A DNA stretch of 35,142 bases from Microcaldota archaeon (GTDB lineage Archaea; Micrarchaeota; Micrarchaeia; Anstonellales; Anstonellaceae), in the NCBI GenBank assembly GCA_026396355.1, contig JAPLWY010000092.1, positions 1 through 35,142 on the forward strand, read 5' to 3'. Below the pieces are notes generated by a model, which was not told the origin of the DNA, ran no database searches, and saw only the letters and a program-made list of their open reading frames with translations. Shown here piece after piece: positions 7,588 through 15,752 of the stretch. The translations under genes and the position numbers were made by a program. Every line of letters begins with the position of its first letter. The stretch's first letter is position 1.

Positions 7588-9276
7588 ATGCACAGCGGAA
7601 AAATCAGGGTGGCTGATTACATATCCGGCTTCGTTGCAGGCAAGGGCATTTCAAAGATTTTCATGGTCGTCGGCGGGCTGAGCATGCATCTTGCGGATGC
7701 GTTTGCCAATGAAAAAAGGATGGGGTATGTCTCCATGCACCATGAGCAGGCGTGCGTGATGGCTGCTGAAGGATATGCAAGGGAAACCAGGACAGTGGGC
7801 GTGGCCTGCGTGACAGGCGGGCCTGGCGCGGTGAACACGGTCACCGGCGTGGTGAGCGCGCATTTCGATTCCTCCCCTGTCATAGTGTTTGCAGGGCAGA
7901 CAAAAGTCGAAGTCATCAAGGCAGAGGGCGTGCGGCAGTTCGGAGTGCAGGGTTTCGAGACCCTTCCGATATTCAAGCCGATAACCAAATACGCCGTTCT
8001 TATCGAAGACCCCGAAAAAGTGAAGTATTATCTTGAAAAGGCATATCATCTTTGCACCAGCGGGCACCCAGGGGTGGTGTGGATCGAGGTGCCCCTTGAT
8101 GTTCAAGGTGCGCTTATAGACCCTGGCAAGCTTGCCGGCTACGACCCCTCATCGGAAGAAAAGCCCATTCCGCACGATGAAGTGGCGCGCGCCGCGCAAA
8201 ATGCGGTTGCGCTCATCAAGGAATCCAAGCGGCCATTGCTTTTGATCGGCAACGGAGTGCGGCTCTCAAAATCAGAGGAAACCGCGGTCAAGGCCGCAGA
8301 AGCGCTCGGGCTTCCGATCATCACCTCCAGGAATGCCATTGACGCCATCGGCTCGGATCATCCGCTATTCATAGGGCGCCCTGGGACATACGGGACAAGG
8401 CCTGCCAATTTCGCAGCGCAGACCTGCGACCTGCTGCTCATAGTCGGCTGCAGGCTCAGCATGTCGCTTACCGGCTACAACTACTCTGATTTCGCCAAGG
8501 ATGCAAAAAAAATAATGGTGGACATCGACTGCTACGAGCTTAACAAGCCAAGCACTGCGAATTTCGGCATCAAAGTCGTTGCCGATGCCGGCGTTTTTCT
8601 CCAGGAGCTTTTGGCCGCTGCGGAAAAGGGCGGCATCAAAAGGAAAGACGCGTGGATTGCGCGCTGCCAGTCCTGGAAGGCAAGATACCCTGCCGTCCTC
8701 CCGGAATATTCTGAGGACAAGGATGGCATAAACTCATATTATTTCACAGGCAGGCTTTCCGAGCACATGGGGCCGCAGGATACTCTTGTGGTGGACACAA
8801 GTTCATGCTTCCATGTGGTGGCCCAGGCATTCCGCGTGAAAAAGGGCCAAAAATACATAACCACAGGAGGGCTTTCACCGATGGGATTCATGCTGCCTGC
8901 GGCAATAGGCGTTGCAAGCGTGAAAAAAAACGGGCGCACGGTCGGAATAGTGGGGGATGGCAGCCTGCAGATGAACATCCAGGAACTGCAGACAATCGTG
9001 CATTATAAGCTGCCGCTGAAGCTCTTTGTCTGGAACAACAACGGCTATCTGCTGATCAGGCACACGCAGAACAATTTCCAGGATGGCAGGCTGGTTGGCG
9101 AGGGGCCAAAAAGCGGGCTTTCCTGCCCTGACACGAAAAAGATAGCCGAGGCCTACGGCATCCCGTTCATGCGTGTTTCAAGGATAGCCGATCTTGACTT
9201 GGCAATCGAGAAGACCCTGCAGCATGACGGGCCGATGATCTGCGAAATAATCACCCCGGAAAACCAGCTTGTGTGA
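7588..9276 (+). CDS. ThDP-dependent acetolactate synthase-like enzyme, C-terminus frameshifted
   Basis: This is a three-domain thiamine diphosphate enzyme of the acetolactate synthase superfamily, 562 residues in this frame. The cofactor-activating glutamate is in SMHHEQACVMAAEGYAR (Glu53). The metal and diphosphate motif is VGDGSLQMN (about 454-462), closed by VWNNNGYL about 25 residues later. The ATG at 7588 follows GGTGAGCC. Related enzymes in polysaccharide loci decarboxylate a 2-oxo acid and attach the acyl carbanion to a keto-sugar; YerE of yersiniose synthesis is the known case for CDP-3,6-dideoxy-4-ketohexose. The reading frame ends at ENQLV, but typical family ending residues resume at 9273 in another frame, so the gene is interrupted near 9272 (see the next entry). 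Confidence 0.85.
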   Translation: MHSGKIRVADYISGFVAGKGISKIFMVVGGLSMHLADAFANEKRMGYVSMHHEQACVMAAEGYARETRTVGVACVTGGPGAVNTVTGVVSAHFDSSPVIVFAGQTKVEVIKAEGVRQFGVQGFETLPIFKPITKYAVLIEDPEKVKYYLEKAYHLCTSGHPGVVWIEVPLDVQGALIDPGKLAGYDPSSEEKPIPHDEVARAAQNAVALIKESKRPLLLIGNGVRLSKSEETAVKAAEALGLPIITSRNAIDAIGSDHPLFIGRPGTYGTRPANFAAQTCDLLLIVGCRLSMSLTGYNYSDFAKDAKKIMVDIDCYELNKPSTANFGIKVVADAGVFLQELLAAAEKGGIKRKDAWIARCQSWKARYPAVLPEYSEDKDGINSYYFTGRLSEHMGPQDTLVVDTSSCFHVVAQAFRVKKGQKYITTGGLSPMGFMLPAAIGVASVKKNGRTVGIVGDGSLQMNIQELQTIVHYKLPLKLFVWNNNGYLLIRHTQNNFQDGRLVGEGPKSGLSCPDTKKIAEAYGIPFMRVSRIADLDLAIEKTLQHDGPMICEIITPENQLV

Positions 9277-9359
9277 TTTCAAAGCCGTTTGCCGACATGT
9301 TCCCTTTCCTTGGCAAAGAGGCATACCTGAAGGAAACAAACGTGGAAAATCCGGATTGA
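9273..9359 (+). pseudogene. Detached C-terminal tail of the ThDP enzyme
   Basis: These 28 codons (starting ISKPFADMFPFLGKEAYL) match the typical ending of polysaccharide-locus ThDP enzymes, '(S)xPLEDMYPFL..EE'. They are in a different frame from the main body. Relatives have about a dozen residues between the '..Q.I' position and this tail, so a short block appears to be missing as well as the frame being shifted. The tail ends one base before the next ATG. Confidence 0.6.
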
Positions 9360-9360
9360 C

Positions 9361-10131
9361 ATGGCAAAAAAAATCCTCCTCACTGGCGGCGCCGGATTCA
9401 TTGGCAGGAATATTTCAGAGCAGCTGGGGGCGTCATACGAAATATCCTGCCCTGCGCGGGCAGAGCTTGACCTTCTTGATGCCGATGCGGTTCGGCGCTA
9501 CTTGAAAGGCAACGGATTCGATGCTGTCCTGCACGCAGCCAACATCGGCGGCACCAGGAAGACTGCCGGCATGGCAGGGGTGGCGGAGTCCAACCTCAAA
9601 TGCTTCATGAACATCGCGCAATGCTCTTCTTATTTCGGGAAAATGATCCAGCTTGGCTCCGGCGCGGAATATGACAAGAGCCGCCCCCTTGTGCGCGTGC
9701 GCGAGGAGGAATTCGGCAAGCGCGCGCCGCAGGACGAATACGGGCGCTACAAGTACGAATGCTCGAAATACATCGAGCAGGCAAGCAACATCACCTGCCT
9801 GCGCATATTCGGGTGCTTCGGGAAATACGAGGACTACGAGATCCGCTTCATCTCAAACGCAATCTGCAAGTCGATTTTCGGCCTGCCGATAACAATCGCC
9901 AACAAGAACGCAGTCTTCAGCTATCTCTATATTGATGATTTTGTGCGCATAGTGGAGCATTTCATCGGGCATGATGGCGCGCACAAGTTCTACAACGCCG
10001 TGCCTGATGAAACAGCCGACCTTGTCACAATCGCAGGCAAGGTGAAGGAAATCTCAGGGAGCAGCCTGCCTGTTGCCGTGAAAAATCAAGGCATGGGGAA
10101 CGCATACACCGGCGACTACTCTCGCCTCTAA
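9361..10131 (+). CDS. NAD-dependent epimerase/dehydratase (extended SDR), with in-frame stop
   Basis: This sugar-nucleotide-type short-chain dehydrogenase begins with ILLTGGAGFIGRNIS and has QLGSGAEYDKSRPL for the catalytic Ser region and DEYGRYKYECSKY, supplying YxxxK (Tyr126 and Lys130 region). YLYIDDFVRIVEHFI matches the family's C-terminal substrate region. Such enzymes reduce or epimerise keto-sugar nucleotides, so here it probably acts on the branched CDP sugar after the ThDP step, although dTDP or UDP sugars are not excluded. The reading frame stops at TAA 10129-10131 after GDYSRL, yet the same frame continues with 39 family-like codons to 10251. The start ATG 9361 directly follows the ThDP tail. 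Confidence 0.82.
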   Translation: MAKKILLTGGAGFIGRNISEQLGASYEISCPARAELDLLDADAVRRYLKGNGFDAVLHAANIGGTRKTAGMAGVAESNLKCFMNIAQCSSYFGKMIQLGSGAEYDKSRPLVRVREEEFGKRAPQDEYGRYKYECSKYIEQASNITCLRIFGCFGKYEDYEIRFISNAICKSIFGLPITIANKNAVFSYLYIDDFVRIVEHFIGHDGAHKFYNAVPDETADLVTIAGKVKEISGSSLPVAVKNQGMGNAYTGDYSRL

Positions 10132-10251
10132 TCAGAACTTCCCAATTTTAAGTTCACCAGCCTTGACAAAGGGATAAGAAGCCTGCATTCCTGGTATATT
10201 GCGAACAAGGAAAAAATCGAATATGGAAAGATAGCGTCTGACCGCTACTGA
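10132..10251 (+). pseudogene. In-frame continuation of the SDR gene past the TAA
   Basis: Immediately after TAA the same frame reads SELPNFKFTSLDKGIRSLHS and on to SDRY before TGA at 10249-10251. Relatives end in 'GDNSRL..EIP.FKFTSLE.GI..LY.WY', so this is the true C-terminus and the TAA replaces one ordinary codon. The final TGA overlaps the ATG of the aminotransferase (TGATG). That is the expected operon junction and supports the longer protein of 296 codons as the native one. Confidence 0.65.
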
Positions 10252-11444
10252 TGTGCTTGGCTATGGCATTGCAACTCTCCGACCGGATGGCGAGCGTTTC
10301 CTACGAGATACGCGACATAATCGCGCGCGCAAAGAAAGTCGAGGCAGGCGGCAGGAAAATCCACTATTTCAACATCGGCGACCCGAACAGTTTCGGCTTC
10401 GCGCCTCCGCAGCACGTGACAGATGCAGTAATGGCGGCACTTTCGGACAAGAAATACAGCGCATACTGCCCCTCAAAAGGCGACCCGCAGCTCTGCGACG
10501 CAATCGGGAAAATCGAGGGATTGGGCGGGGAGGACGTGACAATACATTCCGGCCTGTCCGAGGGAATAGAGTTTCTCATGTCTGCGCTGGTGAACCCCGG
10601 CGAGCACGTTCTCCTTCCTTCGCCTTCGTATCCCCTTTACATCACCAAGCTGCGCATCCTCGGAGGAGGCGAGAATTATTACCCGTGCGACTCCGAGTTT
10701 GTGCCAGACATCGACGCGATGCGCGCCAGGATAAACGGAAAGACGCGGGCAATCGCAGTGATAAACCCCAACAATCCGACTGGGGCAAGCTACCCTCGCA
10801 AAATACTAAAGGGCGTCGCAGACCTCGCAGCCGAATTCAAGCTGCCTATAATAGCCGACGAAATCTACGACAGGCTCACCCTGGACGAAGGGCACGCGGT
10901 CAACATGCGCGATGTTGCCTCCCCTGACCAGCTGCTCGTCTCTGGCAATGGCATTTCCAAGAATTTCATCTACCCTGGCGCGCGCGTGGGCTACCTTGCA
11001 TTCCACGGGGAAGGGATCGGGAAGCTGCGCGATGCCATTGTAAAGCTTTGCAACCAGCGCCTGTCAATCAATTGGGAAATGCAGCGCGGCGCCCTGGCGG
11101 CATTCACCTTGCCTGAAAGCCACCTGGGCGAGTTTAGGGCGGCTCTCCGCCTCAGGCGCGACATTGTCCACAAGCGGCTCAACGAAATTCCAGGGATTTC
11201 CTGCGTCAAGCCCAAGGCTGCATTCTATTCGTTCCCCAAGGTGGAGGCGGCATCATTCAAGGACGACCGGGAATTCACCTATAGTCTCCTGGAAGAAACA
11301 GGCGTATTGGTCGTGCCAGGGTCGAATTTCTCGCCAATTCTTGGGGAGAAGCACTTCAGGCTGGTTTTTCTTGCCCAGCCATCCGAGCTTGAGGAGGCGA
11401 TGTCCAAGCTTGATGGTTTCATGAGAAAGAAGCCCAAATCCTGA
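10251..11444 (+). CDS. Class I/II PLP aminotransferase
   Basis: This 397-residue fold-type I aminotransferase of the aspartate/alanine aminotransferase group has NPNNPTGASYP (about 173-183), the Asp/Tyr cofactor site IIADEIYDRLT, and the Schiff-base lysine in SGNGISKNFIYPGARVGYL (about Lys237). The C-terminal FRLVFLAQP carries the carboxylate-binding Arg. The start is ATG 10251, overlapping the upstream TGA; ATG 10263 (MALQLSDRM) is an alternative. Homologues in archaea use alanine, aspartate or branched amino acids. As last gene of the sugar operon it might supply or recycle a 2-oxo acid for the aldolase/ThDP pair. It is not of the DegT type that aminates sugars, so a sugar transaminase is less likely. 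Confidence 0.85.
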   Translation: MCLAMALQLSDRMASVSYEIRDIIARAKKVEAGGRKIHYFNIGDPNSFGFAPPQHVTDAVMAALSDKKYSAYCPSKGDPQLCDAIGKIEGLGGEDVTIHSGLSEGIEFLMSALVNPGEHVLLPSPSYPLYITKLRILGGGENYYPCDSEFVPDIDAMRARINGKTRAIAVINPNNPTGASYPRKILKGVADLAAEFKLPIIADEIYDRLTLDEGHAVNMRDVASPDQLLVSGNGISKNFIYPGARVGYLAFHGEGIGKLRDAIVKLCNQRLSINWEMQRGALAAFTLPESHLGEFRAALRLRRDIVHKRLNEIPGISCVKPKAAFYSFPKVEAASFKDDREFTYSLLEETGVLVVPGSNFSPILGEKHFRLVFLAQPSELEEAMSKLDGFMRKKPKS

Positions 11445-11490
11445 TTTTAGGATCTGAAAAAAACAATGGCAGCCGGATTCGCCGCCTCCA

Positions 11491-11503
11491 GCAATTATTA
11501 ACC
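11491..11503 (+). promoter_or_regulatory. TATA candidate for the flippase gene
   Basis: GCAATTATTAACC lies 22-34 bases before ATG 11525 with no ribosome-binding site between. This is the spacing expected for a leaderless or nearly leaderless archaeal transcript. Confidence 0.5.
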
Positions 11504-11524
11504 CTAGCTTCAAATATCCTCCCC

Positions 11525-13177
11525 ATGGCAGAAGAGGACGCGGCAACACACTCCCACGAAGTGGCACGGGGCAGTTTCTGGGGGCTTTTTGGCACGATTG
11601 CGCTCAAGATAGTCTCATTCGCATATGCAATCTACGTTGCGCGCGCATTCTCGCAGGAGAATGTGGGGCTATTCTACCTTTCCCTATCTGTGATATCATT
11701 GATCGGCTTCTGGCGCAACCTTGGATTGCCCTCAGCCCTCCAGCGCTACGTGCCATATTTCGAGGCAAAAAACCAGGGGGGCAAGATAATATCGCTTCTC
11801 AAGATAAGTTTTGTTGCAAACGCGCTTCTTGGCGTGATGCTATTCATCATGATCTTCGTTCTTGCAGACCCTATCGGCGCAATCTACAAAAGCCCGGGGC
11901 TGTCGGACGGGCTGCGCCTGCTTGCGGCATACGTGCTTTTTGAAAACCTATACAGCGTATCGCTCAGCTTCCTTCAGGGAAGGCGGGACATCAAGTCCTA
12001 CCAGTTCCTGAACAATGTGCAAAACGTTGCGAAATTGGCGCTCACCGTCATTCTCTTCAGCTTTTTCGGCGCCACGCTTTTCACCCTGTCGGCAGCATTC
12101 ATACTCGCGTATGCGGCGGTATTCTTGCTGAGCATTCCAATGCTGCTGCGCAAGGCATCCGACGTTCCTTCATCAGGGGAGGCGATGAGCGCGTCAGAGG
12201 TCCTGCACGACATCATCCCGTTCGGAATCACGCTTACCATCGTCCAGAGTTTCTGGATACTGATTTCCTCGACAGACCGTGCGCTTCTCGGATATTTTGG
12301 CAATCCTGCAACATCTGTGGAAACGGTCGCAATTTATTCAATAGCGTCGCAGCTCGCGCTTACCATCATGGTATTCCCAAGCGCGGTGGGCAGCATTTTC
12401 CTTCCGGTCATTTCCCGCCTTGTAGGGAAGGGGGATCGCAGTGCCATGCTCAAAGTCATCCAGACTTCCCAGCGCTGGATACTTTTCATCACCATCCCGG
12501 TCGCGCTTGCCACCATGGCTTTTGCAGGCGAGATGCTCTCGGTTTTCTACGGGGGTTCCTACCGCTCAGGCGCAAATGCAATGTCGATATTCATTCTCGG
12601 CCTGCTTTTCTCAACATTAACCTACCCGATCTCGCTTGCGCTTGCGGGCATGCGCCTGGTCCGCCTTGAGCTTTATGTTGCAATCGCATGCGCAGTGGTC
12701 AACCTTGCACTGAACGTATTTCTCATTCCATTTTTTGGCATGGAGGGCGCGTCAGCGGCATCCGCAGCGGCATTCCTTATCTCAGCATGGATGTTCGAGC
12801 GCTATGGCAGGCAATACCTTTCCTACCGCACGCCGAGCGGCATTTACAAGCTGTTTGCGGCCGGTGCAGTCGCGTTTGCCGCGATACTTCTCCTAAAACC
12901 CCTTGCCGGCATCATAGTTTCACTTGTGCCGCCAGTCGGATCAGGCGAGTTTGCGATTTACTCCGCAAAATTCGTCTACTTGGCTGCGCTTGGCGTGATG
13001 GGGGGCATCGGGCTTGTAATATTCGGCGCGGTGGCGCTTTTATTGCGCACTTTCAAGCACGAGGACATAAGCTTGATGCGCTCTGCTGCGAAAAAGACGC
13101 CTCTCCCTCAAAAAATTATCCTGTTTGCTGAAAAAATCGCCCTTTTGGGAGTTGAAAGCGGGAAAAGAGCAGCTTAG
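11525..13177 (+). CDS. Oligosaccharide flippase (MOP/Wzx-like, polysaccharide biosynthesis family)
   Basis: This 550-residue polytopic membrane protein has about 14 hydrophobic segments and only short loops. The start, ARGSFWGLFGTIALKIVSFA followed by YVARAFSQENVGLFYL, is typical of the polysaccharide biosynthesis/MATE-like flippases ('A.G...G......'; 'ar.lg.e.fG.y.l'). It should move lipid-linked oligosaccharides across the cell membrane before transfer to the S-layer or another acceptor. It heads a rightward group with the mutase gene 8 bases downstream and wecB 6 bases after that. Glycan specificity cannot be read from the sequence. Confidence 0.87.
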   Translation: MAEEDAATHSHEVARGSFWGLFGTIALKIVSFAYAIYVARAFSQENVGLFYLSLSVISLIGFWRNLGLPSALQRYVPYFEAKNQGGKIISLLKISFVANALLGVMLFIMIFVLADPIGAIYKSPGLSDGLRLLAAYVLFENLYSVSLSFLQGRRDIKSYQFLNNVQNVAKLALTVILFSFFGATLFTLSAAFILAYAAVFLLSIPMLLRKASDVPSSGEAMSASEVLHDIIPFGITLTIVQSFWILISSTDRALLGYFGNPATSVETVAIYSIASQLALTIMVFPSAVGSIFLPVISRLVGKGDRSAMLKVIQTSQRWILFITIPVALATMAFAGEMLSVFYGGSYRSGANAMSIFILGLLFSTLTYPISLALAGMRLVRLELYVAIACAVVNLALNVFLIPFFGMEGASAASAAAFLISAWMFERYGRQYLSYRTPSGIYKLFAAGAVAFAAILLLKPLAGIIVSLVPPVGSGEFAIYSAKFVYLAALGVMGGIGLVIFGAVALLLRTFKHEDISLMRSAAKKTPLPQKIILFAEKIALLGVESGKRAA

Positions 13178-13185
13178 GTGCGTTT

Positions 13186-14550
13186 ATGGCATTATTCGGG
13201 ACCAATGGCGTGCGCGGAAAGCTCGATTCCCTTTCCCCGCAGCTTGCATACGATCTTGCAGGCGCATTTTCCGGCTGGTGCAAGCCTGGCAGCATCATGC
13301 TTTCGCGCGACATGCGGCTCACCTCCCCAATGTTCCATTCTGCGGCAATGGCAGGCATACTCGCCTCTGGGCGGGACTGCGTCGATATCGGGCTTGCCTC
13401 CTCTCCGGTTTCGGAGTTCATGCTTGCAAAAAGGAAATGCGCCGGGCTGATAATAATTACAGCTTCCCACAACCCTCCAGAATGGAATGCGCTCAAGTTT
13501 GTGGATGGCGAGGGCAGGGCGCTTTCGCGCGAGCGCGGGCAAGCTATTGAAAAGGCAGTGCTTGATGGCAGCTGGGCGCGCGCAGGCTGGGATTCTGCCG
13601 GCAAATGCGAAGCTGTGCGGGAAGCGGCCGCAATCCACTCATCATCAGCGCTGAAATTCCTGGATGCCCTGAAAATACAAAAGCAAAAGCTGCGCGTTGT
13701 CCTTGACTTTGGCAATGGCACCTCTGCGCTCTCGCAGGGGCTTTTCGAATCGCTTGGCTGCGAAGTTATTGCGCTCAATGAAAAAATAGACGGCAGGTTC
13801 CCCGGCAGGCCATCCGAGCCGTCCGAGGCGAATGTGCAGGGGCTTTGCAAGGCGGTGCGCGGGAATTCCGCAGACTTTGGAGTGGCGTGGGACGGGGACT
13901 CTGACCGCGTAGTGTTTGTAGACGAGCGCGGGCAATGGATAGTGGGCGACAAAGGGTTTGCAGTCTCCGCGCTTTCCGCCTGCAAAAAAGCAGGGAAAAG
14001 AAAGAAAAAATTCGTGGTGACCACAGTTGCCACCAGCAGGTGCGTTGAGGAAGCATGCGCCAAAGAGGGCGCAAAGACAATTTACACCAAGGTTGGCGCG
14101 CCCTATATTTCTGAAGAGATGGTGCGGCTTGGGACAAGTGCGGTTTCCGGCGGCGAGGAGGTTGGCGGGATAATCTGGCCAGAATTCTCGCTTGCAAAGG
14201 ACGGGATATTTTCTGCCGCGAAAATAGCCGAGCTGGTGTGCGGCCAAAAGCTGTCCAGCCTGGTTTCCGAGCTTCCGACTTACTGCAATTCCAAAACAAA
14301 AGTGGCAGTCGATGGCGAGGCTGCCAAGAAGGCAGGGCTACAGGCCGCGCTTGCGGCTGCAAAAGAAAGCAAGGGGAAAATCACCACGATTGACGGCGTG
14401 CGCGCTGACTTTGAAGACGGCTGGGCGATAGTGCGCGCATCAGGCACCGAGAACTACATGCGCATATTTGCCGAAGGCAAGACGCAGAAGCGGGCAGACG
14501 CGCTTATGAAGGAATTTAAGGATGCTGCCGAACAAACAGTGCAGGTTTGA
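13186..14550 (+). CDS. glmM: Phosphoglucosamine/phosphohexose mutase (GlmM-ManB family)
   Basis: This 454-residue alpha-D-phosphohexomutase shows all four family blocks: LFGTNGVRG at the N-terminus, IITASHNPPEWNALKF with the phosphoserine at about Ser94, the metal loop AWDGDSDRVVFVDERG near residue 240, and SGTENYMRIFAEG for phosphate binding near the C-terminus. It converts sugar 6-phosphate to 1-phosphate. The TNGVRG start and proximity to UDP-GlcNAc genes favour glucosamine phosphate, but archaeal members can be bifunctional. The ribosome-binding site AGGTG precedes ATG 13186. Confidence 0.87.
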   Translation: MALFGTNGVRGKLDSLSPQLAYDLAGAFSGWCKPGSIMLSRDMRLTSPMFHSAAMAGILASGRDCVDIGLASSPVSEFMLAKRKCAGLIIITASHNPPEWNALKFVDGEGRALSRERGQAIEKAVLDGSWARAGWDSAGKCEAVREAAAIHSSSALKFLDALKIQKQKLRVVLDFGNGTSALSQGLFESLGCEVIALNEKIDGRFPGRPSEPSEANVQGLCKAVRGNSADFGVAWDGDSDRVVFVDERGQWIVGDKGFAVSALSACKKAGKRKKKFVVTTVATSRCVEEACAKEGAKTIYTKVGAPYISEEMVRLGTSAVSGGEEVGGIIWPEFSLAKDGIFSAAKIAELVCGQKLSSLVSELPTYCNSKTKVAVDGEAAKKAGLQAALAAAKESKGKITTIDGVRADFEDGWAIVRASGTENYMRIFAEGKTQKRADALMKEFKDAAEQTVQV

Positions 14551-14556
14551 TTCTGT

Positions 14557-15465
14557 ATGAAAATAATCCACGCATTCGGGAGCCGCGCCTGCGCCATCAA
14601 GATGGCGCCCCTCATCAAGGAAGGGGCGAAAAGGGGGCATAAGAATATCGTGGTCTGGAGCGGCCAGCACTACGACGACAATTTGTACCGGGACCTGTTC
14701 GACGACCTTGAAATCCCGCGCCCTGATTATGACATAGAAGCAAAGGGGAGCGCATGCGAAATCGGCGCCAAGATACTTGTTGATTTTGAGAAAATCTGCA
14801 AGAAGGAGCAGGCAGACATTGTTCTCACCCATGGGGACACCTTCACTGCGATGTTCTTTTCGCAGGCAGCCGCGCTCTCGCTTACCCCGGTCGGGCATGT
14901 TGAAGCCGGTTTGCGCACATATTCCTGGGAGCCCTATCCCGAGCAGATCTGCACCAAAGCTTCGGATGCCTGCTCGGCTTTGTTCTTTGCCGCAACGGAC
15001 AAGAATGCTAGTGACCTGCTGTCCGAGCACGTGCCTGCGGACAGGCTATTCACCGTCGGCAACAGCATAGTCGACGCCGCGCTGCAGCACGCCGAGCTTG
15101 CAAGGAAAAAGAGCGACGCCTTGGCGCGGTTCGGCATCAAAAAGCCCCTTGTCTTCTGGTCCTGCCACAGGAAGGAAAACATGCTGTCAGTGTCCCGCAT
15201 GCGCGGCATATTCGAAAGCCTTCTTGAAATGACTGATGCGAATTTCTTCTGCTCTGTCCTTCCCTCCACTCAGCTCATTGCCGAAAAAAGCGGCTATATC
15301 GATAAGATCAGAAAAGCAAAGCACATAATCTGGGAGCCCTGCCTTCCAAAATACACCGATGCCCTGCGCCTGATGCTTGAGGCTGACCTGGTCCTTACCG
15401 ATTCCGGAGGCATGCAGGAAGAGTGCGCTGCGCTACATATCCCCTGCCTTGACCGACCGCCCTGA
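14557..15465 (+). CDS. wecB: UDP-N-acetylglucosamine 2-epimerase, 3' part frameshifted
   Basis: This enzyme interconverts UDP-GlcNAc and UDP-ManNAc. The frame gives 302 residues with the family pattern: MAPLIKEGAKRG, VLTHGDTFTAMFFSQAAA, the GHVEAGLRTYSWEPYPEQ block (about 111-128) with the catalytic acidic and Arg residues, and VLTDSGGMQEECAALHIPCL. Family proteins are about 360-380 residues. The frame ends just after IPCL, and the missing C-terminus follows in another frame. Relatives have about five residues between PCL and the next conserved TxRPE, and these are absent here, so a small block is lost together with the frame. Confidence 0.85.
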   Translation: MKIIHAFGSRACAIKMAPLIKEGAKRGHKNIVVWSGQHYDDNLYRDLFDDLEIPRPDYDIEAKGSACEIGAKILVDFEKICKKEQADIVLTHGDTFTAMFFSQAAALSLTPVGHVEAGLRTYSWEPYPEQICTKASDACSALFFAATDKNASDLLSEHVPADRLFTVGNSIVDAALQHAELARKKSDALARFGIKKPLVFWSCHRKENMLSVSRMRGIFESLLEMTDANFFCSVLPSTQLIAEKSGYIDKIRKAKHIIWEPCLPKYTDALRLMLEADLVLTDSGGMQEECAALHIPCLDRPP

Positions 15466-15679
15466 AAGCGTCTCTGCCGGAGCCAACAAGTGCGTGGGCT
15501 GCGAGAAGGAAAACATAATGCGCGAGGCGCGCGCGGTCCTGTTCGAAAAGGGCGTGGCGCAAAAGATGCGGTCAGCCGCAAACCCTTATGGGGATGGAAA
15601 AACGTCAGGCAGGATTTTTGACATAATAGAAAAATTCAAGGGAAGAATGGAACGCTGGGAGAATAAGGTGCATGCCTAG
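15452..15679 (+). pseudogene. wecB: Detached C-terminus of UDP-GlcNAc 2-epimerase
   Basis: This frame reads TDRPESVSAGANKCVGC and then ends with NPYGDGKTSGRIFDIIEKF, the two most conserved C-terminal blocks of WecB (TERPE and NPYGDGxAS.RI). Joined to the upstream part it restores a normal-length epimerase. The break lies within 15446-15454. Confidence 0.8.
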
Positions 15680-15720
15680 CGCGTCAGGTGCTGTTCCGGC
15701 TTTTTTCAATGCTGCATTCC

Positions 15721-15730
15721 ATTTTTAATC
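15721..15730 (+). promoter_or_regulatory. TATA candidate for the ACT-domain regulator
   Basis: ATTTTTAATC is centred about 27 bases before ATG 15753. There is no ribosome-binding site in between, so the transcript is probably leaderless. Confidence 0.5.
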
Positions 15731-15752
15731 ATTCTTGCACAATATTATACAT

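Noticed and set aside
7588..9276. True acetolactate synthase (IlvB)
   Set aside because: No small subunit or other branched-chain amino acid genes are near, and the 'DMFPFL' ending is that of polysaccharide-locus ThDP enzymes.
5656..9359. Aromatic degradation (meta-cleavage) operon
   Set aside because: Only the last two enzymes are present, with no ring-cleavage, hydratase or decarboxylase genes, and the surroundings are sugar-nucleotide genes.
10129..10131. TAA recoded as an amino acid in this organism
   Set aside because: Other genes in the window end normally at TAA (for example wild-type-like ends of the ACT-domain gene and ftsZ tail), so general reassignment is not supported.
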